Shown: piece after piece, positions 33,872 to 41,940 of the stretch
Layout of the letters: each line of letters opens with the position of its first letter
How positions within the stretch are numbered: the first letter of the stretch is position 1
Source of the DNA: Hymenobacter sp. BRD128
GTDB taxonomy: Bacteria; Bacteroidota; Bacteroidia; Cytophagales; Hymenobacteraceae
Reading direction: 5' to 3'
Assembly (NCBI RefSeq): GCF_013256625.1
Contig: NZ_CP053908.1
Location: forward strand, 1,116,001-1,180,000
DNA: 64,000 nucleotides
The notes under the pieces: model-generated
Told to the model about the DNA's origin: nothing
The model's input: only the letters and a program-made list of their open reading frames with translations
Database searches by the model: none
Position numbers and translations under genes: made by a program

Positions 33872-34309
33872 ATGAAAAAGCTTCTGCTGCCGCTGCTAGC
33901 CCTCGCGCTCGCGGCCACCGCTGCCTCGGCCCAAACCATACCCGACCAGCCCGGCGGCCGCCCCCATTTCACGCCCGAAGCAGTGGCAGCTCGCCAGACC
34001 CAGAACCTTACCCAGCAGCTCGGCCTCAGTGCCGACCAGGCGGCGAAGGTGCAGCCCATTTTGCTGGCCCGCAGCCAGGAAATGATGGCCATGCGCGGCC
34101 AGGTGCAGGCCGGCACTGCCGACCGTGACCAGATGCGCACGCAAATGCAGGCTAGCCGGGCCAAGTACGACGACCAGCTCAAGGCCATCCTGACCCCCGA
34201 GCAGTTCACCCAGCTGCAAACCCTGGAGGCCAGCCGCCGCCAGGGTGGCCCCGGCGCCCTGCCGCTGCCAGATGGCAAGGTGAAAATCAAAACCAAAACG
34301 GGTAGCTAG
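33872..34309 (+). CDS. Spy/CpxP-like periplasmic protein
   Basis: A 145-residue protein with signal peptide (LLLPLLALALAATAASAQ) and an all-helical mature part. The segments TQNLTQQLGLSADQAAKVQPILLAR, then a basic/acidic helix and LKAILTPEQFTQLQTLEA match the LTxxQ-type helices of Spy/CpxP family chaperones and stress sensors. A basic tail (KVKIKTKTGS) ends it. Related small proteins in Bacteroidota are usually annotated as hypothetical. It is flanked by terminators on both sides, so it is a single-gene unit. Confidence 0.78.
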   Translation: MKKLLLPLLALALAATAASAQTIPDQPGGRPHFTPEAVAARQTQNLTQQLGLSADQAAKVQPILLARSQEMMAMRGQVQAGTADRDQMRTQMQASRAKYDDQLKAILTPEQFTQLQTLEASRRQGGPGALPLPDGKVKIKTKTGS

Positions 34310-34329
34310 CCAGCAGTAAGCTCAGAAAA

Positions 34330-34365
34330 AAAGGCCGCCGTGCTGTGCATGGCGGCCTTTGTTCT
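34330..34365. terminator. Bidirectional terminator between convergent small genes
   Basis: AAAGGCCGCC (34330-34339) pairs with GGCGGCCTTT (34351-34360). A-tract on the left and T-rich sequence on the right allow use from either strand. Confidence 0.85.
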
Positions 34366-34373
34366 TTTAAATG

Positions 34374-34682
34374 CTAAAAAATGCCGCTGGTGCGCTTGCG
34401 CCCGCCGCGGTGGGTGTGCGGCCGGCTTTGGTGGCGAGCAAGCGCCGAGCGCCGGTTGCCCGAATGCAGAAAGCCAACTAGCCCGCCGCCACCGTTGCGG
34501 CTATGGTTGCGGTAGGTTTTGTTGATGTGGGTGAAGTCGCCGGCTAGCTTGCGCTGACCGTGGCGCTCGGGTCGCGACAACCAGAAGGGCCAGCTGGCGT
34601 GGGGTGGCCGGGCGGTGGCCGGCGTGGTGGAGGCTAGCAGCCCCAGCAGGCAGGCAAAAAGGGCAATTCGCACCATGTGCAT
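34374..34682 (-). CDS. Small basic secreted hypothetical protein
   Basis: A 102-residue product with a credible signal peptide (MVRIALFACLLGLLASTTPATA) and a very basic His/Arg/Gly-rich mature part (GDFTHINKTYRNHSRNGGGG, then HTHRGGRKRTSG). ATG at 34682 or two codons later is possible. It reads away from a perfect 8-bp palindrome located 25 bases upstream and ends at a bidirectional terminator. This supports a real gene, but no family is recognised and the composition is odd enough that a chance frame is possible. Confidence 0.55.
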   Translation of the reverse strand: MHMVRIALFACLLGLLASTTPATARPPHASWPFWLSRPERHGQRKLAGDFTHINKTYRNHSRNGGGGLVGFLHSGNRRSALARHQSRPHTHRGGRKRTSGIF

Positions 34683-34706
34683 TGACAGAAAAAAATGGTA
34701 GTAGTC

Positions 34707-34723
34707 GTGGTGCCAGGCACCAC
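34707..34723. promoter_or_regulatory. Palindrome GTGGTGCC-A-GGCACCAC
   Basis: A perfect 8-bp palindrome centred on one base, 25 bases upstream of the small basic protein start. It could be an operator. The rest of the 34683-34952 gap shows no coding signal and holds only this and the terminator of the beta-barrel gene. Confidence 0.4.
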
Positions 34724-34896
34724 CGGCAGCGCCCTGCTGCTGCCCTCTAAACTGCCGATAGCATTGAAATAGTACCTGGCGCCAACCCCAACTAGACGCC
34801 CGCCCCGGTGGCCCCGACCAATTGCCCCCTGCAAACTGCGAATACCCGGCGCTGACGCTAAGCTGCTTAGGCCTCTAGTGTAGGGCAGGGCTAGCC

Positions 34897-34936
34897 GGCA
34901 AAAAAGGCCGCTGCCCAGGCTGGGGCAGCGGCCTTT
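34897..34936 (-). terminator. Terminator of the beta-barrel protein gene
   Basis: A 14-bp stem between 34903-34916 and 34923-34936 (core AAAGGCCGCTGCCC) is followed, on the minus strand, by a T run. It lies 16 bases past the stop of the PorT-like gene. Confidence 0.88.
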
Positions 34937-34952
34937 AAGAGCACGCAAGAAA

Positions 34953-35621
34953 TTACTTGCCCCTGAGCAGAAAGCCCACGTAGGCCTGAAACGCCGAGTT
35001 GCGGGCATTTTTAAAGTCATTGTTGCTGTAGCCGTCCTTGGCAAAGTCGGTGAAGGCACCGTTGTAGCGCACCCCGAGCAAAAAGCCCTGGCTCGACTGA
35101 AAGCCCACGCCGCCCACGTAGCCCAGCTCGTTGCGGTTCACGTTGTCGAGGTTGCTGGTGCCCGAGCCGGCCGTGCCTACCACGCTGCCGTTGTAGGTCT
35201 GGGTGCGGTCGGTCGAGATATTCATCAGGTAGCTATACTGCGGGCCAACCTCGAAGAACACGCCGCTCACCTTGAGGCGCAGCAGCAGGGGCACGTCGAG
35301 GTAATCGTAGCGCACGCTGCCGGTGTTGCGGTAGGTGTTGCCGAGCACCGTGTACGACTGGTCGGCGTACTTAAAGCCTTTCTGCGAGTACAGCAATTCG
35401 GGTTGAATCGACAGCAGGTCGTTGGCAAGCCCGAAATTGAGCATTACCCCGCCGTGAAAGCCAAAGCGGTTGTTGTACTGGCTCTGGTTGACAACGTTGC
35501 CCGCGAGGTTGGACAGGTTTGCGCCGGCCTTCAGGCCGAAGCGGATAGATTGGGCGTGGGCCGAAGGGGCGGCCAGCGCCAGCAGGGCGGCCCCAGCCGC
35601 CAGGGAAAGGAGTTTTGCCAT
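34953..35621 (-). CDS. Outer-membrane beta-barrel protein (PorT family)
   Basis: A 222-residue protein with signal peptide (LLSLAAGAALLALAAPSAHAQ) and a series of amphipathic strands beginning IRFGLKAGANLSNLAG, the usual first strand of PorT/OMP_b-brl_2 barrels. Further strands include FGFHGGVMLNFGL, LLSIQPELLYSQKGFKY, YLDVPLLLRLKVSGVFFEVGPQYSYL and the closing YVGFLLRGK. About eight strands are expected. The family is abundant in Bacteroidota outer membranes and functions are mostly unknown. The gene stands alone with a strong terminator. Confidence 0.9.
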   Translation of the reverse strand: MAKLLSLAAGAALLALAAPSAHAQSIRFGLKAGANLSNLAGNVVNQSQYNNRFGFHGGVMLNFGLANDLLSIQPELLYSQKGFKYADQSYTVLGNTYRNTGSVRYDYLDVPLLLRLKVSGVFFEVGPQYSYLMNISTDRTQTYNGSVVGTAGSGTSNLDNVNRNELGYVGGVGFQSSQGFLLGVRYNGAFTDFAKDGYSNNDFKNARNSAFQAYVGFLLRGK

Positions 35622-35721
35622 GAGCGAAAAATGGTGAAAAAACGGTCAACGAGGCATACGAACAGCTTAGTACCCCCGGATTGCGCCTTCCAACAACTGC
35701 GCCAATTGGCCTGGTTGCCCC

Positions 35722-36056
35722 ATGAAAAATGACCGTGGCCACCGCCTGCGCATAGAAAAAAGCTGTCCATCAGCTTCTTCGGCAAACTCACCGCTAGCTT
35801 TAAGGCCCTCAAGCAGGGCCGCACGGTAGGCATTATCTCCCGCAGCCTCGCCCAAATCGGGGGCACCGCCTGCATCTACGTGATGAAAAAAGGCGAAATG
35901 GGGGAAAGCTGCGCCCATTCTGAACTCTGCTCAACCTGCGGCACCTGCCGCAAGATTTTCGACGCCTCCGCCCGCCACCTTACCACCGGGAAGCTAGCCA
36001 AAACGATGGCCGATGGCGGCTGCTTCGGCGCTAGCACCCAATCGCCGCCCGCGTAA
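35722..36056 (+). pseudogene. Small cysteine-rich protein gene with a frameshift
   Basis: Two frames join into one plausible protein. ATG 35722 reads MKNDRGHRLRIEK, then a one-base-back frame reads KLSISFFGKLTASFKALKQG, RTVGIISRSLAQIGGTACIYV and MKKGEMGESCAHSELCSTCG, ending in a TAA at 36056. The join is at the A6 run 35756-35761; one more A would restore it, giving about 111 residues. Third codon positions in the second frame are strongly G/C, as in true genes here. Four cysteines form C-x5-C-x2-C-x2-C (CAHSELCSTCGTC), a possible metal site. It overlaps the convergent enoyl-CoA hydratase gene by 26 bases. If the frameshift is not real, ATG 35882 could start a 58-residue version. No family recognised. 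Confidence 0.5.
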
Positions 36057-36789
36057 ACTCCGAGAGCACCAGCCGGCCGCTAATGGCGGCGCGCTCCACG
36101 AGCAGGGTGTTCCAGTGGTCGGTGCCGGCCCAAAGCACTTGCTTAAGCTCGCGCATGGCCTCGGGCGAGGAGGCGGCCAGGCGCCGGGCCAGGGCCTGCA
36201 CGGCCGCGTCGAGGCTAGCCAGGTCGGGCAGCACCTCGGCATAGAGGCCTTGGGCGGCGGCCCACTCGGCCGGGCGAAACTGCGTGGCATCGATGGCGAG
36301 CTGGCCGAAGGCGGAGGTGCCGATTTTGCGCTCCACGGCCGGGCCGACCACGAAGGGGCCGATGCCCACGGCCAGCTCGCTGAGCTTCACGGCGGCGTGG
36401 GTGGTGGCCAGGCAGTAGTCGGTGGCGGCGGCTAGCCCCACGCCGCCGCCCACCGCCTTGCCCTGCACCCGCCCGATGATGAGCTTGGGGCAGGTGCGGC
36501 AGGCATTGATGACGTGCGCGAAGCCGGAGAAGAAGGCCAGCCCCTGCGCCGCATCGGCCACGGCGCGCAGCTCGTCGAAGCTCGCGCCGGCGCAAAACGT
36601 GCGCTCGCCCTCGCTTTGCAGGATGATGACTTTGGTGGCCTCGTCGTGGCCCAGCCGGGTGATAGTTTCGGCTAGCTGCGCCAGGATGGTGCCGGGCAAC
36701 GAATTGTGGGCCGGGTGGAAAAACGTGACGGTGGCGATGCCCGCGGCATCGGTAGCGGCCGTGACGTGGCCGGCGGTGAGTGTACTCAT
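36031..36789 (-). CDS. Enoyl-CoA hydratase/isomerase family protein (PaaF-type role)
   Basis: A 252-residue crotonase-fold protein. SEGERTFCAGASFDEL and GKAVGGGVGLAAATDYCLAT supply the two peptide segments of the oxyanion hole, though the usual catalytic Glu positions differ somewhat (SELAVGIGPFVVGPAVER). As the last gene of the phenylacetate locus, it probably hydrates 2,3-dehydroadipyl-CoA to 3-hydroxyadipyl-CoA (the PaaF step). Methylglutaconyl-CoA hydratase is the alternative by sequence feel. It is separated from paaZ by an inverted repeat and overlaps the cysteine-rich gene at its 3' end. Confidence 0.82.
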   Translation of the reverse strand: MSTLTAGHVTAATDAAGIATVTFFHPAHNSLPGTILAQLAETITRLGHDEATKVIILQSEGERTFCAGASFDELRAVADAAQGLAFFSGFAHVINACRTCPKLIIGRVQGKAVGGGVGLAAATDYCLATTHAAVKLSELAVGIGPFVVGPAVERKIGTSAFGQLAIDATQFRPAEWAAAQGLYAEVLPDLASLDAAVQALARRLAASSPEAMRELKQVLWAGTDHWNTLLVERAAISGRLVLSEFTRAAIGC

Positions 36790-36809
36790 CGGGGAAATAT
36801 TATTTTAAA

Positions 36810-36901
36810 AGAACGTCATGCTGAGCTTGTCGAAGCATCTCTACCACGCCACTAGGGTATCGTGCGAGAGAGATGCTTCGGCAAGCTCAGCGTGACGTTC
36901 T
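36810..36901. repeat. 33-bp inverted repeat, hybrid arms (GTCATGCTGAGC family)
   Basis: Arms at 36810-36842 and 36869-36901 pair with two mismatches. Left arm has CTTGTCGAAG as in the 24140 element, right arm the CTTGCCGAAG version as in 30850. Both mismatches would be G-U pairs in a plus-strand transcript. It lies between paaZ and the downstream hydratase gene, inside the paa locus. Confidence 0.94.
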
Positions 36902-36921
36902 ATATTGGATTGAAGCGAAGA

Positions 36922-38985
36922 CTACTCCTGGTTTTTCTTTTTCACCATCGTTAAAATCGTAGCCACAGCCACCGTGTCGCCGGTTTCGTCGGTCACGGTC
37001 ACGAGCCAGCGCACGATGCCCTTGGCGATGTCGGTTTCGTCGCGCTTTTCCTGGCCGATTTTCTCCTTCACTGTCAGCTTGACGCCGATGGTGGTGCCGG
37101 GGTACACGGGCTTGGTGAAGCGGCACTCGTCGAGGCCGTAGTTGAGCAAAACCGGGCCTTTGCGCGGGTCCACGAACATGCCGGCGGCCTTACTAAGCAC
37201 GTAGTAGCCGTGGGCCACGCGGCCAGTGAAGAGCGTGCCTTCCAAGGAGGTAGCATCGACGTGGGCGTAAAAATTATCGCCCGAAATACCAGCGAAGGCA
37301 CTGATGTCGGCCTCCGTCACGGTGTGCCGGTGGGTGGTGTAGGTTTCGCCGATTTCCAGCTCCTCGAAATAGCGCTGGAAAGGGTGCTTGTCGTACTCCA
37401 CGGTCTTGGCGCCCGTCTGATACACCTCCGTGATGGCCGTGAGCATGCTCGGCGAGCCCTGCAAGGCCACGCGCTGCATGAAGTGCTCAACGCCCCGGAT
37501 GCCGCCCATTTCCTGGCCGCCGCCGGCCCGGCCGGGGCCGCCGTGTACGAGCATAGGTAGGGGCGAGCCGTGGCCGGTGCTTTCTTTGGCCATCTCGCCG
37601 TTGAGCACCAGAATGCGGCCGTGGTGGGTGGCTGCGCCCAGCACAAACTCCTGGGCCGTGCGCGGGTCGTTGGTAGCCAGCGAACACACCAAGGAGCCCT
37701 TGCCAAGGTTGGCGAGCTTTACCGCTTCGCCTAAATCGTGGTAGGGCATGAGCGTCACGACCGGGCCGAAGGCTTCTAGCTCGTGGCTGTCGAGGTGCTG
37801 GAAGGGGTGGTCGTTGCGCAGCACGATGGGCGAAATAAACGCGCCCTTGGCCGCGTCGGCGCCGCGCTCCTTACCCAGGATTTCCACGTTATCTAGGTCG
37901 CCGTACACGATGGGCGTGGTTTTGGCCAGCTGGCGCACCTGCTCACGCAGGCGCTCGGCCTGCGCGCGGCCGGCGAGGGCCCCCATGCGCACGCCCTCGG
38001 CCTGCGGGTGGCCGATGGTGGTCTGGGCCAAGGCTTTGCCTAAGGCAATCTGCACATCTTCGAGCAGGCTGGCGGGCACGATGGCGCGGCGGATGGCGGT
38101 ACATTTCTGCCCGCATTTGGCCGTCATCTCCTTGCGCACTTCCTTGATGAAGAGGTCAAACTCGGGCGTGCCGGGCGTGGCGTCGGGGCCTAGTACGGCG
38201 GCATTAAGCGAGTCGGCCTCCAGGGTAAAGGGCACCGCCTCGCTGATGATACGCGGATGGGCGCGCAGCCTGGCACCCGTGGCGGCCGAGCCAGTAAACG
38301 TGACCACGTCCTGGTACGTCACGTGGTCCAGAATGCCCTGGCCCGAGCCTACCACCAACTGCAAGGCGCCGGCCGGCAGGATGCCCGAGGCAATAATCTC
38401 GCGTACTACGGCCTCGGTGAGATAGGCCGAGGGCACGGCCGGCTTCACCACGGCGGGCATACCGGCCAATAGGTTTACCGCGATTTTCTCCAGCATGCCC
38501 CAAATGGGGAAGTTGTAGGCGTTGATGTGCACGGCCACGCCCTCGCGGGGCACCAGCAGGTGCTGGGCCATGAAGGTGCCGCCCTTGCTCAGGCCCACCG
38601 GCTCGCCCTCCACGTAAAACGGCTTGTCGGGAAACTTGCGCCGCAGCGAGGCGTTGGCAAATAAATTGCCGATGCCGCCCTCGATGTCAATCCACGAGTC
38701 GGCGCGGGTGGCACCCGAGCGGTAGCTCAACTCGTAGAAAATCTCCTTTTTCTCCTGTAAGTGGAAGGCCAGCGCCTTGAGCATCCGGCCACGCTCGTGG
38801 AAAGTCATGCGGCGCAGGGCAGGGTTGCCCACGCGCCGGCCGTAATCGAGAATGGCGGCGAAGTCGAAGCCTTCGGTATTGGCCAGCGCGATGACCTCGC
38901 CGGTGCTGGCGTCGAGTAGCTCGTGCGGGTCGGAGCCGCCGGGCGTCCAGCGGCCAAGGGTGTAGTTTTCGAGGGTGGGCGGCAT
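36922..38985 (-). CDS. paaZ: PaaZ, oxepin-CoA hydrolase / 3-oxo-5,6-dehydrosuberyl-CoA semialdehyde dehydrogenase
   Basis: A 687-residue bifunctional enzyme that opens the oxepin-CoA ring and oxidises the resulting semialdehyde. Residues 1 to about 515 are an aldehyde dehydrogenase (LENYTLGRWTPGG start, VAVHINAYNFPIWGMLEKIA, FTGSAATGARLRAHP and the cysteine region AKCGQKCTAIRRAIVP). About 530-687 is an R-specific hydratase of the MaoC fold (ADISAFAGISGDNFYAHVDA, GRVAHGYYVLSKAAG). Both parts are complete. It is separated from paaJ by an inverted repeat but runs in the same direction, so it may belong to the paaA transcript. Confidence 0.95.
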   Translation of the reverse strand: MPPTLENYTLGRWTPGGSDPHELLDASTGEVIALANTEGFDFAAILDYGRRVGNPALRRMTFHERGRMLKALAFHLQEKKEIFYELSYRSGATRADSWIDIEGGIGNLFANASLRRKFPDKPFYVEGEPVGLSKGGTFMAQHLLVPREGVAVHINAYNFPIWGMLEKIAVNLLAGMPAVVKPAVPSAYLTEAVVREIIASGILPAGALQLVVGSGQGILDHVTYQDVVTFTGSAATGARLRAHPRIISEAVPFTLEADSLNAAVLGPDATPGTPEFDLFIKEVRKEMTAKCGQKCTAIRRAIVPASLLEDVQIALGKALAQTTIGHPQAEGVRMGALAGRAQAERLREQVRQLAKTTPIVYGDLDNVEILGKERGADAAKGAFISPIVLRNDHPFQHLDSHELEAFGPVVTLMPYHDLGEAVKLANLGKGSLVCSLATNDPRTAQEFVLGAATHHGRILVLNGEMAKESTGHGSPLPMLVHGGPGRAGGGQEMGGIRGVEHFMQRVALQGSPSMLTAITEVYQTGAKTVEYDKHPFQRYFEELEIGETYTTHRHTVTEADISAFAGISGDNFYAHVDATSLEGTLFTGRVAHGYYVLSKAAGMFVDPRKGPVLLNYGLDECRFTKPVYPGTTIGVKLTVKEKIGQEKRDETDIAKGIVRWLVTVTDETGDTVAVATILTMVKKKNQE

Positions 38986-39022
38986 GGCAGGGTGGGGTTG
39001 TTAAAATCAGAATAAATGATAA

Positions 39023-39119
39023 CCGTCATGCCGAGCGAAGCAAAGCATCCCGCTCGCTTCGTTGGGTTAGTCATTGTGGCGCCAGCACGCAAGATGCTTC
39101 GCTTCGCTCGGCATGACAG
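39023..39119. repeat. 27-bp inverted repeat (GTCATGCCGAGCG variant)
   Basis: Arms at 39023-39049 and 39093-39119 pair with two mismatches. The arm is a variant of the GTCATGC family. It lies between paaJ and paaZ within the paa locus. Confidence 0.94.
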
Positions 39120-39124
39120 TTCAA

Positions 39125-40333
39125 TTACACGCGCTCAATAATCACGGCGTAGCCCTGGCCGACACCGATGCACATCGTAACCAGCGCGTAGCGCTTTTGC
39201 TGCGCGTGCAGCTCCAGGGCGGCCGTGTTCAGCAGGCGGGCGCCGCTCATGCCCAGCGGGTGGCCCAGCGCAATGGCGCCGCCGTTGGGGTTGAGGCGTG
39301 GGTCATTGTCGGCCAGGCCGAAGGCCCGGATGCAGGCCAGCGACTGCGCCGCAAAGGCCTCATTCAGCTCGATAATATCGATGTCATTTAGCGTGAGACC
39401 GGCCTTTTTGAGCGCCAGGTGGCTAGCCGGTACCGGGCCGATACCCATGAGGCGCGGCTCTACGCCGGCCACGCCCATGCTCACAATGCGGGCTTTGGGC
39501 GTGAGGCTGTGCTGCCGGATGCCGGCTTCGGAGGCTAGCAGCAGGGCAGCCGCGCCGTCATTGAGGCCCGAGGCGTTACCGGCCGTGACGGTACCACCGG
39601 TTTTGCGGAAGGCGGGGCGTAGCTTGGCTAGCCCTTCCAGCGAGGTGTCGGGCTTGAGAAATTCGTCTTCGTCAAACAGCACCGGCTCGCCCTTGCGCTG
39701 CGGGATGGGTACGGGCGCGATTTCCTGGGCTAGCCGGCCGCGGCGCTGGGCCGCGGCGGCTTTTTGCTGCGAGGCCAGGGCAAATTTGTCCTGGTCGTCG
39801 CGGCTGATACCGTACTGGTCCACCAGGTTTTCGGCGGTTTCGCCCATCGCATCGGTGCCGTACTGGCTAGCCATCAGGGGGTTGATGAAGCGCCAGCCAA
39901 AGCTCGAATCGGCCAGCTGCGAGTCGGTACCAAACGCCTTGGAAGGCTTCGACATGACGAAGGGGGCACGGGTCATGCTCTCGACGCCGCCGGCTACAAA
40001 GAGGTCGCCATCGCCGCTGCGAATGGCGCGGGCCGCCGCGATGCCCGCCGACAGGCCACTGGCACACAGGCGGTTCAGGGTTTCGCCGGGCACCGAATGG
40101 GGCAGGCCGGCCAGCAGCGCGGCCATGCGGGCCACGTTGCGGTTGTCTTCGCCGGCCTGGTTGGCGCAGCCCAGGATGACGTCGGCCACGGCGGCCGGGT
40201 CGGTGCCGGGCTGGCGGGCCAGCAGCGCGCGAATGACGTGGGCCGCGAGGTCGTCGGGGCGTACAACGGCGAGCGTGCCACCAAAATTGCCGATGGGCGT
40301 GCGCACGCCATCGATGATATAAGCCTGATGCAT
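39125..40333 (-). CDS. paaJ: 3-oxoadipyl-CoA / acetyl-CoA acyltransferase (thiolase)
   Basis: A 402-residue thiolase. It cleaves 3-oxoadipyl-CoA and 3-oxo-5,6-dehydrosuberyl-CoA with CoA to release acetyl-CoA and succinyl-CoA or the shortened intermediate, the closing reactions of phenylacetate degradation. The nucleophile is C90 (LNRLCASGLSAG). GGAIALGHPLGMSGARL holds the catalytic His near 358, and MCIGVGQG the second Cys near 388. GAGED-type loop GCANQAGEDNRNVAR is present. It starts six bases downstream of the paaI stop codon; position in the paa locus favours PaaJ over a general FadA. Confidence 0.92.
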   Translation of the reverse strand: MHQAYIIDGVRTPIGNFGGTLAVVRPDDLAAHVIRALLARQPGTDPAAVADVILGCANQAGEDNRNVARMAALLAGLPHSVPGETLNRLCASGLSAGIAAARAIRSGDGDLFVAGGVESMTRAPFVMSKPSKAFGTDSQLADSSFGWRFINPLMASQYGTDAMGETAENLVDQYGISRDDQDKFALASQQKAAAAQRRGRLAQEIAPVPIPQRKGEPVLFDEDEFLKPDTSLEGLAKLRPAFRKTGGTVTAGNASGLNDGAAALLLASEAGIRQHSLTPKARIVSMGVAGVEPRLMGIGPVPASHLALKKAGLTLNDIDIIELNEAFAAQSLACIRAFGLADNDPRLNPNGGAIALGHPLGMSGARLLNTAALELHAQQKRYALVTMCIGVGQGYAVIIERV

Positions 40334-40339
40334 ACTAAA

Positions 40340-40780
40340 CTAAGCGGCGGTGTTCTCGTGGCTCGTGCGGTAGGCCGTGCCCTTGAAAAGAGCCAGCCGC
40401 AGGCCATTCTGATTGCGAATATTGACCTCGTACACGCCCACGCGGTGCTTGAGGCTGGCCTCCGTGGCCTCTACCGTGATGGTATCGCCGGGCTGGCCGG
40501 CTTCCAGGTAGTCGATGGTGACGGTGAGGCCCACGCTCTGGCGGCCGTGGGTATTGCAGGCGATGGAAAACGCCGTGTCGGCCGCCGCAAACGTGACGCC
40601 GCCGTGCACCATGCCGAAGCCGTTGAGCATTTCGGGGCGCACCGGCAGGCGTAGGCGGCAGTAGCCGGGCCGCACTTCCTCCACGATGACCCCAAGCCAC
40701 GCGCTGAACGGGTCGCGGGCAGTAAGCCACTGTTGCACAGCGTAGTGGGGCTGGGTAGCCGGGTTTTCGGAAGCACTCAT
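40340..40780 (-). CDS. paaI: Hydroxyphenylacetyl-CoA thioesterase PaaI
   Basis: A 146-residue hotdog-fold thioesterase that hydrolyses dead-end aryl-CoA esters and frees CoA when the ring-epoxidation step stalls. The family signature NGFGMVHGGVTFAAADTAFSIACNTHG is intact, with the catalytic acidic residue in ADTAF and HGG turn; TIDYLEAGQPGDTITVEATE and YEVNIRNQNGLRLALFKGTAYR follow. It overlaps paaH by four bases (ATGA), so the two are coupled. Confidence 0.93.
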   Translation of the reverse strand: MSASENPATQPHYAVQQWLTARDPFSAWLGVIVEEVRPGYCRLRLPVRPEMLNGFGMVHGGVTFAAADTAFSIACNTHGRQSVGLTVTIDYLEAGQPGDTITVEATEASLKHRVGVYEVNIRNQNGLRLALFKGTAYRTSHENTAA

Positions 40781-41940
40781 GCGGAAAGAAATAGCTGGTG
40801 GGCGGTGGCTAGCCGGCGCAGCAGCACGCTGGCGCGGTAGCGGTCCTCGTGGTAGTCGTGGTAGAGGCCGTCGAGGGTAGCCAGCACCTGGGCCGGGCCC
40901 AGCTCGTCGGCCCAGGCCAGCAGGCCCTGGGGGTAGTTGACGCCGGTAGTCATGGCTAGCTCCAGGTCGGCGGCCGAGGCCACGCGCAGGTGCAGCGCCT
41001 CGGCCGCCTCGTTGATGAGCATGGCCACTACCCGCTGCACAATGCGCTGGCCCAGCGCGGGGTCGCGGGTGGGCGCGGGCTGGCTAGCCCCCGGCGCGTA
41101 GTCGTAGAAGCCGCGCCCAGCCTTGCGCCCGTAGTAACCGGCCTCAAACAGGCGCCGCTGGGTGAACGACGGCCGGTAGCGCGGGTCGTAGAAAAAGGCC
41201 GTAAATACCGATTCGGTAACCCGGTAATTAACGTCGTGGCCGATAAAGTCCATCAGCGCAAACGGCCCCATGCGGAAGCCGCCCAGCTCGGTCAGCGCCC
41301 AGTCGATGGTGGCAATGTCGGCGATGCCCTCCTCCAGAATCCGGATGGCCTCGCCGTAGAAAGGCCTCGCCACGCGGTTCACGATGAAGCCGGGCGTATC
41401 CTGGGCCAGCACCGGGCGCTTGCCCCAGCCGGCTACCAGGTCTCTTATCTCGTTGGCTAGCCCGGCGCGGGTTTGCACGGCCGGAATAATCTCGACCAGC
41501 TGCATGAGCGGCGCCGGGTTGAAAAAATGAATGCCGACAAAGCGCTCGGGCCGCTGGCAGGCCGCCGCGATGGAGGTAATGGAGAGCGACGAGGTATTGC
41601 TGGCCAGCACGCAGCCGGCCGATACTATGGCTTCTACCTGCTTGAAAGCCTGCTGCTTCACGGCCAGGTCTTCCACAATGGCTTCGATAACCAGGCCGCA
41701 ATCGGCAAAGGCGGCCATGCTGGCCGTGGGGTGCAGCCGGGCAATGGCTGCTTCGGCCGCTTCGGTGGTCAGCTTGCCTTTTTCGGCCAGCTTGTGCAGG
41801 CTGGCGCCGATGCTAGCCGTGGCGTTGGAGAGGGCCGCGGCGTTCTGGTCGAGCAGGCGCACCTGGTGGCCCGCCGTGGCTACTACCTGCGCAATGCCCG
41901 CGCCCATCGCGCCGCTGCCGATGATTCCGATGGTTATCAT
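40777..41940 (-). CDS. paaH: 3-hydroxyadipyl-CoA dehydrogenase
   Basis: A 387-residue 3-hydroxyacyl-CoA dehydrogenase. The NAD-binding fold starts at once (IGIIGSGAMGAGIAQVVATAGH). The catalytic His/Glu region is GIHFFNPAPLMQLVEIIPAV, followed by the helical dimerisation domain (GFIVNRVARPFYGEAIRILEEG, GPFALMDFIGHDVNYRVTE). A second partial helical domain is present, as usual for PaaH. It oxidises 3-hydroxyadipyl-CoA to 3-oxoadipyl-CoA. It is adjacent to paaG, with its start codon just past the paaG stop, and overlaps paaI. Confidence 0.93.
   Translation of the reverse strand: MITIGIIGSGAMGAGIAQVVATAGHQVRLLDQNAAALSNATASIGASLHKLAEKGKLTTEAAEAAIARLHPTASMAAFADCGLVIEAIVEDLAVKQQAFKQVEAIVSAGCVLASNTSSLSITSIAAACQRPERFVGIHFFNPAPLMQLVEIIPAVQTRAGLANEIRDLVAGWGKRPVLAQDTPGFIVNRVARPFYGEAIRILEEGIADIATIDWALTELGGFRMGPFALMDFIGHDVNYRVTESVFTAFFYDPRYRPSFTQRRLFEAGYYGRKAGRGFYDYAPGASQPAPTRDPALGQRIVQRVVAMLINEAAEALHLRVASAADLELAMTTGVNYPQGLLAWADELGPAQVLATLDGLYHDYHEDRYRASVLLRRLATAHQLFLSA

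Noticed and set aside
39225..40654. Overlapping plus-strand open frames opposite paaJ and paaI
   Set aside because: Both are shadows of intact thiolase and thioesterase genes.
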